Shown: positions 21,972 through 33,337, counted from the stretch's first letter. The stretch is DNA of 64,000 nt from Kingdonia uniflora (GCA_014058105.1 JACGCM010000012.1:1116001-1180000); one strand, 5' to 3'. The notes: generated from the letters alone by a model not told the origin. Numbers and translations are program-made.

Positions 21972-22159
21972 CGATATGGGACAAGAGCGGAAAATAAGAA
22001 TTGATGCGATTGGTCCCAAGTAAAAAAGAATAAAAAAGAATATCTCGAGGAAATTAAGTATAGCTTAAACAATTACAGTGCTTTCGGAGTGGGTTGGGCT
22101 AATGATCCAATGTGTGAAACCCGAGTACTGATCCGGAGAATTTTTTTTTTACCAATCCA

Positions 22160-22189
22160 GAGCCATCAAACATTTCGTCTCTCACCCTC
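22160..22189 (+). repeat. Left 30-bp terminal inverted repeat
   Basis: Perfect inverted match to 22906-22935. Confidence 0.9.
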
Positions 22190-22905
22190 CATTGTGTGAC
22201 ACGTGTCCAGAAGAGAGAAATGACTAACCTCAATTTGAACACTTAGAAGAGAGAGAAAAATACAAATATCTTTTTATCTCTCTCCAACAATATACTCTTA
22301 TCTTAGAAATTGTACTTTACCAATCTATCTGATTTTTAGTGAATCTTAAAATAGATCTCCTTTGTACAAATTTTAACTTCTCTTTTGATCAAGTACCATA
22401 TACAAATTTAAATTTCTTTCTTGAGTGTCTTGTTTCGTTAAATTTTTTGAGGAGTAATCCGAATTCATGGTTGAATCATGGGGTTAAGAGATTCAATAAC
22501 ATAATAAATAATAACCATAGGAAACTAAATCAAATTGGGATGAAAATTTAGAAAACATGGCAAGAAAATCACATTTTTTGTTTTTGTTTTAAATCATGAT
22601 TTCATCTCAATTCTCAAACCTTAGAAGATTGAGAAAAAAGCTGAAACTTATTATGATATAAAGGTTTAAGATGAAGAGAAGGCTTTCTGATTTGATAGAT
22701 TTGAAGAAGTGTTTGAGTTTTTGGTAGAAATGATGAGATGATATAATAGGTTTCGAGGAAAATCGGGAAGAAGGAACAAAACATTGTTAGCTAAAATGAA
22801 AGGAGATACTTTCTCTCTCCTAGATAACTTTCCTCCAAAATTTTAACTCTCCATTAAGTTTTGGGAATAGTTGTCTTCTCTTACATGAACACGTGGCATT
22901 CATAT

Positions 22906-22935
22906 GAGGGTGAGAGACGAAATGTTTGATGGCTC
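22906..22935 (-). repeat. Right 30-bp terminal inverted repeat
   Basis: Perfect inverted match to 22160-22189. Confidence 0.9.
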
Positions 22936-23539
22936 AGGAGATGTCAATTTTTTCCCCCACATATCCAAATTATAATTTTCATTCCCGAAATTTCAGGTTT
23001 CAATTGCTTGGTAAGGCTCCACTATTTGTCAAAACTCTGAAACAGTCCCGATCCCACAAAAAATTCGTCAGTAATGGGTGTGAAGAAAAAAAACTTCCAC
23101 AAATGGTTCCCAAAGACAAAAACAAAATTGAACTAACAGAAATCGAGCTAAACATTTCTATATGCATCTCTCATTTATGAAATCTCTTGTCCCAATCTAT
23201 CTATATCGAAGTTAGGGTAGGATACCAAGCAGAGCTTAAGTAACTTAACTCGGTCATTTTTCCGGTTGTTTTACCGAAATGCCATTGTATGATATTTCAG
23301 GGAACGTTAAAGCGTTAAACCATAAAATTAAATTTGTACTCCTCATCTAAATATTGTTGAAATTGGGATATGTTTCCGAATTAGATTAATTCAAGTAGTT
23401 GTATATTAAGGTAAAATGGGATGAAACTTCTATAATACATTGGTGAAATTTTATACATTCTTCGCTCAAGATATATTTATATTTGTAAGTTGATTACTAA
23501 GATTATATGTCAAAGCAACATTAGGCTATCACCAAAATT
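22936..23539. other. Intergenic, no supported gene
   Basis: A short open frame at about 22926-23180 has no recognisable similarity. Otherwise AT-rich sequence up to the copia remnant. Confidence 0.45.
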
Positions 23540-23821
23540 TAGCTAATTAGAGTTTAAGATTGCACTTAACTAAGAAAAGTAGAAAGCAAAACACAGAAGA
23601 AGGAATAATATAGATCTGGAGATCAACTTTCTTATTCAACTTTCTTCATAAAAATCTCTGAGTACATGAGCGCCTTCTATAACCAAGTCTCCACTCAATT
23701 CCTCCTACTAGCTAGATAAGTTTAATACCAACTAAGACTCTATCGAACAGGGAAGAGTTTCACTCTCTACAAACTCTCAAATCGTGATAAACACTAACTT
23801 GAGTTTGGATTAACTTCAATA
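23540..23821 (-). repeat. 3' LTR of the minus-strand copia element
   Basis: Begins on the minus strand as TATTGAAGTTAATCC, directly after the purine tract aagggaggat (23821-23830). The left border is not fixed because there is no second LTR to compare; it lies between about 23510 and 23560. Confidence 0.6.
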
Positions 23822-23892
23822 TCCTCCCTTAATCCAAACTTTATTTAAGAACAAAACAAAAGTAAACTAAAATAAACTAGACCGAATCTGGA

Positions 23893-26111
23893 CTAGTTAA
23901 CACCTTCCTCCCTTAGTCCAGATTGCATACCCAACATCTTCTTTAACTTGATAAACGCTTCATACTTCAATGGCTTCGTAAAAATATCAGCGACTTGATC
24001 TTCAGATTTGCAATAGACTAGCTCGATCTCCTCCTTCACATAATTTTGAATAAAATGGTACTGCGTTTCAATGTGTCTGATCTTTCTGTGAGTAACTAGA
24101 TTTCCTTCAATAAATTGCGCAACCAAATACCTTGAGATGAACATAAAGATGCTGCAAACATACTCTGCTTCACAAGTAGATAATGCAACAATGTCTTGTT
24201 TGTTTGAAGTCCAAGAAAATACAGGAGATCCAATGAAAAAACATATCCAGAAGTACTTTTCTGATCGTCTGGATCTCCTCTCCAATCACTATCAGAGTGA
24301 CCTACAATATTAAAATTGTTAGAACGAGAATAAAATAATCTGTTATTGCAGGTGCCTTTAATATAATGTAAGATGCGTTTTGCCACAGGAGGTGAGATTG
24401 TCGAGGAGCATCTCCATAAGAAATATCCAGCCTCGTACAAGTCAAATAACATAAACAACCCACAATTTGCCTCTAGTAAGAAGGATCTACAACCTCGTCG
24501 TCCCCATTTTTACATAATTTCATTCCAGTCTCAATTGGAGTTTTTACGGGATTACAACCCAACATTTGAAACTTCTCCAAAATCTTTTCAGCGTACTTTT
24601 TATGTGATATAAAAGCCCCTTCTGTTCCTTGAATAACCTCAATACTAAGAAAATATGACATTAATCTCAAGTCTATCATCTCAAATTCCTGTACCATTTT
24701 TTGCTTAAACATATTAGGAGAGTTACCAGTAAATATGAGATCATCCACATAAAGACAAACAAACAAAAAATCACTGTTCTTCTTGTTTTTCAGATATAGA
24801 GCATGTTCACAAGAACATTGAGAAAAACCATTCGCTTAAAAGAAAGAATCAATCCGCGTATTCTACACTCTCGGGGCTTGTTTCAAGCCATATAAGGCAT
24901 TCTTAAGGCGATATACCTTCTTTTCACACTATTTTTTCACATATCCAATGGGCAGTTCAACATAAACTTCTTCGTTCAGAAAACCATTTAAGAAAACTGA
25001 TTTTACATCTATTTGATGAGTTTTTCAATTATTTTGTACAGCTAAAACGATAACTAATCTTACCATTTTAATTCTAGCAACCGGAGAAAATACTTCTTTA
25101 AAATCAAGACCTGGACATTGTTTGTAACCCTTTGCTACTAACCGTGCTTTATATCGCTCCACTTCACCGTTAGATTTCACCTTCATTTTGAAACCCATGT
25201 AACGCCAATTGTCCTTTGTCCATGTAGAATATTTGTTAGTTCCCACATGTCGCTTCTTTCAATGGAGTCGAGCTCCTCATTCATGGCTGTAACCCATTTG
25301 TTATCACGTATGGCATCATCAAAACTAACGGGATCACTATCTGCAAACATAGAGAAATGAACTAATTTACCGTCATCATCAATATCATTATCACATGTTA
25401 CCTCGTAATCGTTTAAATGTTGGGGAGCTTGTGTAACATGTTGTATCCTTCCACTGTTTGTGACAATTTCATGTACCCTATGATTACTTCCAATAAGTAC
25501 AATTTTAGTTTCTTCTTTATGTGCACAAGAGGACGGATTTGGTAAGATTGGAACATCCGCATCTTCCAAATGAATAAGAATCCCCTTCTCTGGATCTTGT
25601 TCTCCTTTCATTTCCCAATTCCACTTATTTTCTTCATAAAATATAACATCCCTACTTGCAATGACTTTTTTTGTAACAGGATTAAAAAGCTTAAACCCAT
25701 TAGAACTTCAAGATTTATATCTGATAAAACTTGTTTTTTCACCTCGATCTTCCAAAAAAAATTCACACTAGGAACATGAGCATAAGCAATAAAACCAAAA
25801 AAAAATAAGTGCTTGCTAGATTTTAATCCACTCCAAGATTCAACCTTGATGAGAATTCTACCTTTTCCCATTACTGGTATTTTAGTATCATCTGCAAACT
25901 TAACTTCAGTTCTGAAAGATTCATCTAAATCAAGAAACATATCTTTCTTACCACACATATGATTCGTACATTCCGTGTCTAGGTACCATGCTTGGCACTC
26001 CATTTTTTTGGCACCTGATGAAATAATCAATAGAGTATGACCCTCGTCTTCGGCCTCTTCAATAAAGCGAGTGTTTGGAATTAGGGTAGCTAATCCTATT
26101 CCCTCACCCAA
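23893..26111 (-). pseudogene. Copia pol: protease, deleted integrase, RT and RNase H
   Basis: Reading leftward, the protease segment WYLDTECTNHMCGKKDMF appears first, with DTEC where copia proteases have the active-site DSGC-type motif. The frame then jumps from LIKVESWSGLKSS to FGFIAYAHVP, a motif normally found after integrase, so the HHCC and DDE parts are missing. A connecting region ([15 protein letters not shown], 25300-25200) leads to RT ([31 protein letters not shown] at 24750-24720) and RNase H (HYIKGT, SDSDWRGD, KQDIVALSTCEAEY, IADIFTKPL-like sequence at 24000-23950). Many shifts and stops are present. This copy could not integrate on its own. Confidence 0.88.
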
Positions 26112-26680
26112 GAACGATAAATGGAAATTCCAATTAAGATATTAAACGAAATCAAAACACAACGATTTACCCGTAGGAGGGAAGTGGAAAACCCTTACGA
26201 ATAAGAAACCACTCTCCGCGAACAATCTACTAAAATCAAATAGATTACAAACAATCTCTTCAGTTTCCTCAAGCTTTTTAATGAAGTCTCTCAAACCCTA
26301 GTTCACTAGAATTAAACTCGCAGAGGTTACAACCAAAAGGTAGTTAACAAATAACCTAAGTCTCCCTTATATACATGGGAGACTTATTACAAACATAATA
26401 GATCTCGAGGCAAACTCAACGTCCCACAACAAACTTACAAAACCAACCAACGCAGTTTTCGTTTGAATAATTTTCATCTCGTTCGAACGACTTTGACGGA
26501 ACCAAGTTTCTAACCCTTGAAACAAGCATCTCGTTCGAACGACTTCCAGTTTCGTTCGAGCGACTTTAATGGAACCAAATTTCTAACCTAGAAAATAAGT
26601 ATTTTTTTTAGACTACTTCCAGTACGTTCGAACGACCATCAATTCGAGTTCACCCTTAATAGCGGGCATGTTCCTCATAT
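26112..26680 (-). repeat. LTR-like insertion with TCGTTCGAACGA palindromes
   Basis: Sequence between the gag knuckle and the protease of the copia remnant that codes for nothing. On the minus strand it has an LTR layout: repeated cgttcgaacg palindromes, then tatataaggg (a TATA-like box), then a leader-like stretch with acggg and poly-pyrimidine runs. It does not match the LTR at 23540-23821, so it is probably a solo LTR of another element. The direct repeat aattgga occurs near both borders and might be part of the target duplication. Borders are approximate. Confidence 0.5.
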
Positions 26681-26689
26681 CAATTTTCC

Positions 26690-26750
26690 AATTTTGATAT
26701 ACATTTAGATGCATAATGACCAAATCTATGCCAATCATACTTGATATAGT
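26690..26750 (-). pseudogene. Copia gag zinc knuckle fragment
   Basis: On the minus strand it reads YDWHRFGHYASKC, a CCHC knuckle in which the first two cysteines have become Tyr and Trp. It has the same strand as the pol remnant to its left and would directly precede the protease in an intact copia element. Confidence 0.7.
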
Positions 26751-26880
26751 GGTTCATCTACATTCTTTATCAGTTCGTGGTCTAGGTGTCAATGCTGACT
26801 GTACATGTCACGTATATAATACGTCAGTCTGGTATTGAGGTAGTTCAAGTTTGGAGTAGGTTGAGGGATAGGTCCCTACA
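26750..26880 (-). repeat. Truncated 3' LTR of E2
   Basis: Starts on the minus strand with TGTAGGGACCTATCCCTC and matches the start of the E1 and E2 LTRs for about 120 bp, then runs into copia gag. The remaining 450 bp or so are missing. Confidence 0.85.
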
Positions 26881-26892
26881 ATCGCCCCTCGC
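26881..26892 (-). other. Polypurine tract of E2
   Basis: Minus-strand gcgaggggcgat directly before the 3' LTR, equivalent to acgagggggagat in E1. Confidence 0.8.
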
Positions 26893-27155
26893 AACTGAAG
26901 GCACAAGTGGCTTTAGTTGAGAAAAAAAAATTTGTTGGAAAATTTTGTTAGAAGTTGGAAAAGTATGATGTGGAATTTAACTGGTTGGGTACTCGGTATT
27001 TCTTTATGGAAGACTGCATTTGGCATTTATTGTGGTGGAAATGATGTTCTTGACGTGTTTGGGTTGATATATATAGTAATTGTACTGTAGCGTATGTCAT
27101 CTTTGTGAAAGTATTTTATTTTTGTGTATATCTTCTATTGTACTCTATTTTGAGA

Positions 27156-27163
27156 ATGATGAT
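27156..27163 (+). other. Start codon of E2 antisense ORF-a and E1 target duplication
   Basis: The ATG at 27156-27158 aligns with the start of ORF-a in E1. It is followed by atgat (27159-27163), the left target duplication of E1; the right copy is gtgat at 41304-41308. E1 therefore landed directly behind the start codon of E2's ORF-a. Confidence 0.7.
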
Positions 27164-27792
27164 TAAAGGGACCTATCCCTTGACCTAACCATATTCAAAC
27201 TACCTCAATATTAGACTCACGCATTTCACACGTGACTTGAATAATTAGCATTGACACCTTGACCATGAACTGACAAAGAACGTGGATTGAGCACAACAGA
27301 AGAACATGAACAATTCAAAGACACCTGTCTCCTATGAACTCAACAGTTACTCAGTCAACCACCACTTACCTCATTATTCAGAGAATGTGCTTCAGTACGA
27401 TAACGAGTTGCATGTAAGGTTTATATTAAGAAAAAGTTCCAGAAGAGACAATGAAAAAAAAAAGATTTTAAACAAAAAACTTCTTATTTATAAGATCAAG
27501 TGTTTCTAGTTCGAGACAAAAAAAAGAAATTCTAAACAAAAAAAACTTCTTATTTACAAGATTAAGTATTTATAGTTCGAGAGATCACTTGTAATAAGAT
27601 ATCTACCTTAAGCAATAAAGGTTACTGTTACTAAACCCTTAACTCGAGGTCATAGTTTTTTTTACCTATTCAGAAGTTTTCCAGGCAAAATTACATGTAT
27701 CATTTCTTGCTTTACATTAGTTTTCATCACATGTGCATTGGTGTAAAAGCTAATTCCAAGCCATTTTCAGCTAACGAAATTAGGCCATTACA
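27164..27792 (+). repeat. 5' LTR of E1
   Basis: Matches 40740-41303 over its full length. It is 65 bp longer because a unit of 66-68 bp (27445-27512 and 27513-27578) is duplicated in tandem. Ends ggccattaca. Confidence 0.92.
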
Positions 27793-27810
27793 TTTGGCAC
27801 CGTCTGTGGG
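27793..27810 (+). other. Primer-binding site of E1
   Basis: tttggcaccgtctgtggg directly after the LTR. E2 has tttggcatcgtctgtggg at the same place. I do not assign the tRNA. Confidence 0.8.
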
Positions 27811-27870
27811 AAAGAAGAAATTTCTACGATATCCTAAGGCATACATTCATTCTACTATCAATCTCCAATA

Positions 27871-29130
27871 ATAGTCACTTCCAGACGACCAACAACTGGA
27901 ATCCAGCTCGATCTTTCAGTTGAGCCAGAATAACTTATAGAACTACGGGCGAATCTCCACGCCAAAATAGAGAAATGTAATAAGCTCGAACGTCAGCTAA
28001 CTCTTGACTGAGAGCTCCGCGAGAAGGAGCTCGAAGCTGAGTGACAAGCTCGTTTAACAACGTTCAAATGATATGAAGACCAGATGACCGCCATGCAGAC
28101 TGCGTTACTGGCTTTGCAGGATACTCAACAGGCTCCCCAAACTAGAGATCGTGATCAAATGCCATAGACCTCCTGGGATTCTGCACAAAAAAAATTGGAC
28201 CTCGAGGAGCCACCAGCAAAGCTATTTCTAGAAATGTTCAGCACGAACCTTAACCTTCCATCCATTTGGACGGTGAAGTTCAATCTGATATCAGCAGAGG
28301 CCTTCAACCTTCCAAATGTCAAGAGGAAGAACAACGACCTTAACCGCGAATTCCAGCACGTGATCGCTTGAGTGGGGGTACCATACTTATAATCCTCAAC
28401 CACCTCGCCAGGCCATTCAAGCCACACGTCAATACATCACACAAGAACATATGAATCAGTGTATCAAGGATTTGATTAAAGCTCAAACTCTAGGCCATTA
28501 AGATGACATTACCAAGTTGTAAGGTAGTCTGATTGCCAAAGAGTTATTCGATATGGAAATACCAAAAGGTTTCCATACTTTAAAGATACGTAAATACAAG
28601 GGCACCGATTCAAAGGAACACATTCTACAATACCAAGATTCATTGGGATTGTACTCCAATCTCAGCCACATTCTCTGACGTCTATTCACAACAAGTCTAC
28701 AGGGAGAACTGCTCTAGTAGTTCCACTCTCTACCTAAAGATTCTATCCTCACATTCGATCAGCTACAAAAGCAATTCATCAAAACATATGCTCACAACAA
28801 TGACAAGGTGGAGAATTTATATTCTCTTATTAGTCTTAAACAATCACAAGGAGAGAAGCTCGAGGCATTTTCCAAGAAGTTTTTGGAGCTTGCGCGAAAA
28901 GTAGATAATTTTAATCAGAAAATAGTTGTTACTGCTTTCATCAACACGCTTTAGCTCAACTGCAAGGCCAAAGAGCACCTTTTCCTCAACAAACCTGCGA
29001 CCTTGAAAGATATGATTACCAAGGTCAATGGGTATGTCGACCTGGAAAGGATGATGTCCAAAAGGCATAAATTTATTAAATTCATCCTAACCACTAAAGG
29101 TCTACCTACAAAATAAAACATTAAACTGAA
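27871..29130 (+). pseudogene. gag of E1
   Basis: Capsid protein region of the Tat-type element. The likely start codon is ATA at 27871; E2 has ATG at the matching place (56577). The N-terminal part has charged, helical sequence (LRANLHAKIEKCNKLERQL). The Retrotrans_gag core lies at about 28540-29070: EIPKGFHTLKIRKYKGTDSK, SLGLYSNLSH, LPKDSILTFDQLQKQFIKTY, LISLKQSQGEKLEAFSKKF. There are at least eight in-frame stops, several at codons one transition from Gln, Arg or Trp. Confidence 0.82.
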
Positions 29131-29639
29131 GGAGGATCAGGGTGATTAAAAATATTCCAAGGGCAACACTGGCAGCCCTCAGAAAGGCGGTACATTACCC
29201 AAGCTGGTCATTCCTAAGATGAATGTCTGAATCTTTATAATTTTTCCAATTCTATCCAAGAATAAGCTATACCGTCCATCTTAACCATTGGAACCAATCA
29301 AAAGCCGCCCATACTGTATGCATCACAAGATAAATCATTATGCTACTGACAACTACTATGCTTTATAGAGGTTGTTGGAATTCATTTTCAAAGAAGGGCG
29401 GATGTGCGAATACATTATTGACCTAGAATCTTATAAGGATGGCAGGTATAAGAATCTGCTCGAAGAAGTCCAGGTCGAAAATCAAGCTGAGGAGAAACAT
29501 CTCAACCATATGTACCACAACAACATGATCATGATTCATTAGATCAACAACTCTTACAGATTCAAGCGCAGAAGACAATCAAAATGTTACGACCTCACAC
29601 CTCAAGATAAATAGGCCAAGCTTCTACCTGAGTCGAGCA

Positions 29640-30260
29640 ATCGCCGGCTAGGGATCTCATTAAAAGATTACGACATCAGCCATATAAAATTTCTACATCA
29701 TGGTGCATTAGTCATAATGCTCAAGATGAAAAAGTTTTTTATGCATACAATGATGATTGATGCTGGAAGCGGCATTGTGATTCTCTTTTAGAGTATAATC
29801 GATCAGATGGGATTGCCGATAAAGTCATTCTGAGCGATACCGATATCAGTGGATTGAATAGTTCCAAAGAAGTGCGAGTAGGCAAGATCATCTTACCTAT
29901 TATCGTTGGACCAGCCAGAATCGACGTCGTCTTCTATGTCATCAGCACCAAACCTCGTTATTTTGGGATTATGGGTCATTGCTGGATTCACAACATGGAA
30001 GCAATCGTTTCCACTTATCATCAAGTTCTCCACTTCAAACACAATAATGGTATCTATAAAATCAAAGGAAGTCAAAAACTTTCTCGAGCTTGCGAGAATA
30101 CCATCTCCGCTATTCTAGATACCTCAGACAGATACACTGCAGAACAATTACAGAAATCTGATCACATTGATGATCAGCCTTCCACAGAAGAGCCTACCGA
30201 ATACATCGACATTGATGAACCTAGAAGAGGTACTTTCATTGGTACCAAGCTAGTATAAAA
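29640..30260 (+). pseudogene. Aspartic protease region of E1
   Basis: IDAGSGIVIL (about 29757-29788) fits the D-A/T-G-S active-site strand of Tat-type proteases (VDxGSAxNIL). It is followed by VGKIILPIIVGPARIDVVFYV and HNMEAIVSTYHQVLHF, the usual downstream strands. The frame is interrupted several times. E2 has the equivalent region at 55361-54708. Confidence 0.75.
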
Positions 30261-30414
30261 TGATTAGGATGCTCTCATTCAATTCTTATGACTAAATTTA
30301 GACGTCTCTGCATGAACTTTTGAAGAGATGTCTGGGGTCGATCTTACCAAGGCTTGTCAAAAATTGGCCATCAATATTAATGCCATGATGGTCAAAAAGA
30401 AATAGTGATGCCTT

Positions 30415-31520
30415 TCACCTCATCTTCGAGATGAAGTCAACATTAAGATCAAGAAATTGATCAAAGTGGGATTCATTCGAGAAGCCAAGTATCCAAATTG
30501 GATATCCAACATCGTTGTTGTTCTAAAGAAGAATGGAAATGTCCGAGTTTGTATAGATTTTACCGATCTAAACAAACACACTCTAAATGACAGTTTCCCC
30601 CTTCCCATTATCCATCAAATTCTTGATTTTACGACATTCGACGGACTCCTATCTATGATGGACGCTGCTTCTGGATATAATTAGATTCCTCTCTTGGAAG
30701 AAGATCAAGAAAAGACCATTTCATCACTGAAATAAGACCTTACTACTACAAAGTCATGCCCTTTAGACTAAAAAACACAGGCGCGACTTATCAACGGTTA
30801 ATGACTACTATATTCAAAGTACATCTTGGGAAAATTGTGGAAGTCTACATTGATGATCTTTTGTACAAGAGCATACAATCAAACAATCACATCACAAATC
30901 TTACCATAATATTTAAAATTCTTCGATCTTACAGGATGCGACTCAATCTTGATAAGTGTCAATTCAGAGTACTATCTCATTATTAAAAAGGGGATTGAGG
31001 CCAATCCAGATCAAATTCGAGCTCTCCTTAGCATGCCATCGCCAATTACTCCAAGGTTGTACCAAATGAGGAAAAGTTCAGCCCAATGCAGAGATCTAAT
31101 AGACATAAGAATGCGAGACATCTTTTTAGGAGCTCAAAACCTACTTGGGGAAGTCTCCTATCATGAGCACCCCGGTAGATAATGAGGAACTGATCATCTT
31201 CCTGGCAGTTACATATACTTCTATCAGCTCAGTTCTCATTCAACTTTAAGGAAAGATCAAAAAAATAGTCTACTTCATCAGTAAAACCCTCACTCCAACG
31301 GAATCGAGGTATTCTAAAATCGAGAGACTCCTTCTAACTCTTGTTTACACTTCACAAAAACTTAACTACTATTTCCAAGCTCATTTAGTCAAAGTCATGG
31401 CAAACTACTCACTCTGGGAAGTTTTACCCAAAAAAGAGAAATCCAGGAGAGTGCAGCAATGGTCAGTCAGTTCGGGAGAACATGATATCAAGTTTGAGCA
31501 ATGACATTCAGAAAATGGTC
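30415..31520 (+). pseudogene. Reverse transcriptase and first RNase H of E1
   Basis: IKKLIKVGFIREAKYPNWIS, then VRVCIDFTDLNKHT, LPIIHQILD, MDAASGYN and EVYIDDLL (YIDD active site at about 30846-30860) define a Ty3/gypsy reverse transcriptase. The segment ELIIFLAVTYTSISSVLIQ ... IVYFISKTLTPTESRYSKIE (31187-31325) is the connection and RNase H start. Frameshifts near 30720 and 30985 and several stops inactivate it. Confidence 0.85.
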
Positions 31521-31639
31521 AGGCCATTGCCAATTTTCTTACGGATTTTCTAGTGAAAGATCATGAGTGGGAGGAGCATGATCCTGACCTTACGAAAGAA
31601 ATTACAGAAGATCCCCCTACCAAAGTATTTGACGAACGA

Positions 31640-32060
31640 GCTGAATGGGTTACAAGAAAATGGTGGAGACTTCTTACATATAGTTTAGCAGGACCTGTAG
31701 GGTCTGGAATAGGAATTGTATTGATTACCCCTTCTAACGATAGAATCGAGAATTCAATCCGCTTAGATTTTGAAGTCTCTAACAATATCACCGAATATGA
31801 AGCTCTCATTCATGGACTCGGGCTCGGCATTCTAGAGATCTCAGTCTACGCAGATTCTATGCTCATCATCCACCATTACTCTAAATAATACAAAAAAAAT
31901 GGTAAGATGATCAAGTATGTAGCCCTCATTGCCGATTGGATGAGTAGATTTGCGAAAGCAACTCTCGACTATCTACCACGAGGTGAAAATAGACACGCCG
32001 ATTCCATGGCTTATCTAGGTAAGGTCTTGGGTAGAGAAGCCAGATATCTATAGATCGAAG
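31640..32060 (+). pseudogene. Second, archaeal-type RNase H of E1 (Tat lineage hallmark)
   Basis: GSGIGIVLITPSNDRIENSI, NNITEYEALIHGL and ISVYADSMLIIHHYSK form the fold of the additional RNase H found in Tat elements (Ogre, Retand and relatives) between the ordinary RNase H and integrase. The catalytic first Asp region is degraded; Glu and the second Asp are visible. Confidence 0.82.
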
Positions 32061-32124
32061 ATGATGAAAAGGAAGAGGAAGATGACGATTGGCAAAAACC
32101 TATTATTGCATACCTCAGCCTAAA

Positions 32125-33337
32125 TAATGAATGCAACAGGCACCATCCAACAGATCCGAAAGAGCACTGACAGTTGATCGAGAACTCAAAGCACTATACA
32201 GTTCAAAATGGTTTTTATATTGTCGCTCAGTCACGGGGCCTTATCTCAAGTGCTTCTTTAGGACGAAAGTAAAGGGAATGCTCAGGGATTTATATGAAGG
32301 GACTTTTGGATCCCATGCCGCAGGTCGATCACTCGCTAACAAATCAATTACACAAGGAGTATTTTGGCCATGCATGTACAAGCAAATAGTAAAGTACTCA
32401 CACAAATGCAACACATGTCAACGACATGGACACATGATCCAAGACCCTGCGCTCGAACTACATGTAGGCAAGGTATTCTGACCATTCAAGCGATGACACT
32501 CGTTCTCGTTGAAGAATTTCCTAATACTCCAGGTAACCGATGATACCTACTCGCAGCTACAGATTATTTTACAAAATGGGTGAAAATAGTTCCATTCTGT
32601 CGAACTTGAGAAGTAGGGTTCATCTCTTTTATCTGGGAACACATCATCACACGGTATGGATGCCCCTAGCTGATTCAGATCGATAATGGGCCATAGTTCG
32701 TTCTAAAAAAATCGTAGCCTTCCTCAACAAACACAATATCATCCACTTACCATCCAATTCCTACTACCCTCAAGGCAATGGCCAAGCTAAAATCACTAAT
32801 AAAACCATCATGGATGGACTCAAGAAATAGGCTTCCATCATAGAAAAATGAAATTAGATACCAGAACTTCCTCATGTCTTATGGGCATACCGTACCACTC
32901 CACGTCAATCAACCGGTTGTACCCCATTCCTCCTCGCCTATGGCACTGAAGCCGTCATTCCAATTGAATACCACCATCCTGTCAAAGATCACGAGCTCAC
33001 CCACAAAGAAAATAAGTTCGAATTAGCTTGTAACATGAATTGGATTGACAAAACTAGGGAACGCGCTATTGCCAACCTAGGTCAATATCACCATATGCTA
33101 GCCAGTTCGTACAATAGAAGAGTTCGAAGCCGTATATTCCAAATCGATGATCTCGTCCTCTGAGAAATCCCTCAACATAGAAAAGAGGCACATGCCGGGA
33201 AACTGGCAGAATATTGGGAGGATCCATTCCTAATCATTGGCCAAATTGGTCTGGGATCATATTATCTCATGATGGAGCAAGGAGCTCGAATACAAAATCC
33301 ATGGAACACTAGGCGACTAAAATGGTACTATCGTTAA
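32125..33337 (+). pseudogene. Integrase of E1
   Basis: The zinc-binding part (GTFGSHAAGRSL ... KYSHKCNTCQRHG, about 32298-32436) is followed by the DDE core in shifting frames (TDDTY / ATDYFTKWVKIVPFCRT, QIDNGP) and by GNGQAKITNKTIMDG at about 32773-32817. There the catalytic Glu is replaced by Lys. The C-terminal part (YRTTPRQSTGCTPFLLAYGT, EAVIPIEYHHP, NWIDKTRERAIANL, NPWNTRRLKWYY) runs to the stop at 33337. Multiple stops are present. Confidence 0.85.

Larger units (their letters stand above)
22160..22935. mobile_element. Non-autonomous DNA transposon with 30-bp perfect terminal inverted repeats
   Basis: The 30 bp at 22160-22189 (starting gagccatcaaacatttcg) are the exact reverse complement of 22906-22935. 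Similarity continues more weakly inward, including acacgtgtcc against its counterpart acacgtggca. The interior (about 715 bp) is AT-rich and non-coding. No clear target duplication was found next to these ends, so the true termini may lie a few bases further out. Long inverted repeats would suit a Mutator-like or hAT-like MITE; the superfamily is not settled. Confidence 0.8.
23540..26750 (-). mobile_element. Ty1/copia retrotransposon remnant, integrase core deleted
   Basis: Minus-strand copia element. From right to left it holds a gag zinc knuckle, protease, a short piece after integrase, reverse transcriptase, RNase H, a purine tract and a 3' LTR. No matching 5' LTR is present. At its right end it abuts the truncated LTR of the outer Tat element, so the 5' part has been lost. 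An LTR-like insertion (about 26112-26680) separates the gag knuckle from the protease. The integrase catalytic core is absent. Confidence 0.85.

Noticed and set aside
21534..22023. 138- and 63-codon plus-strand frames opposite WD40 exon 1 and its promoter
   Set aside because: They owe their openness to the Ser/Thr-rich coding on the other strand and have no family similarity.
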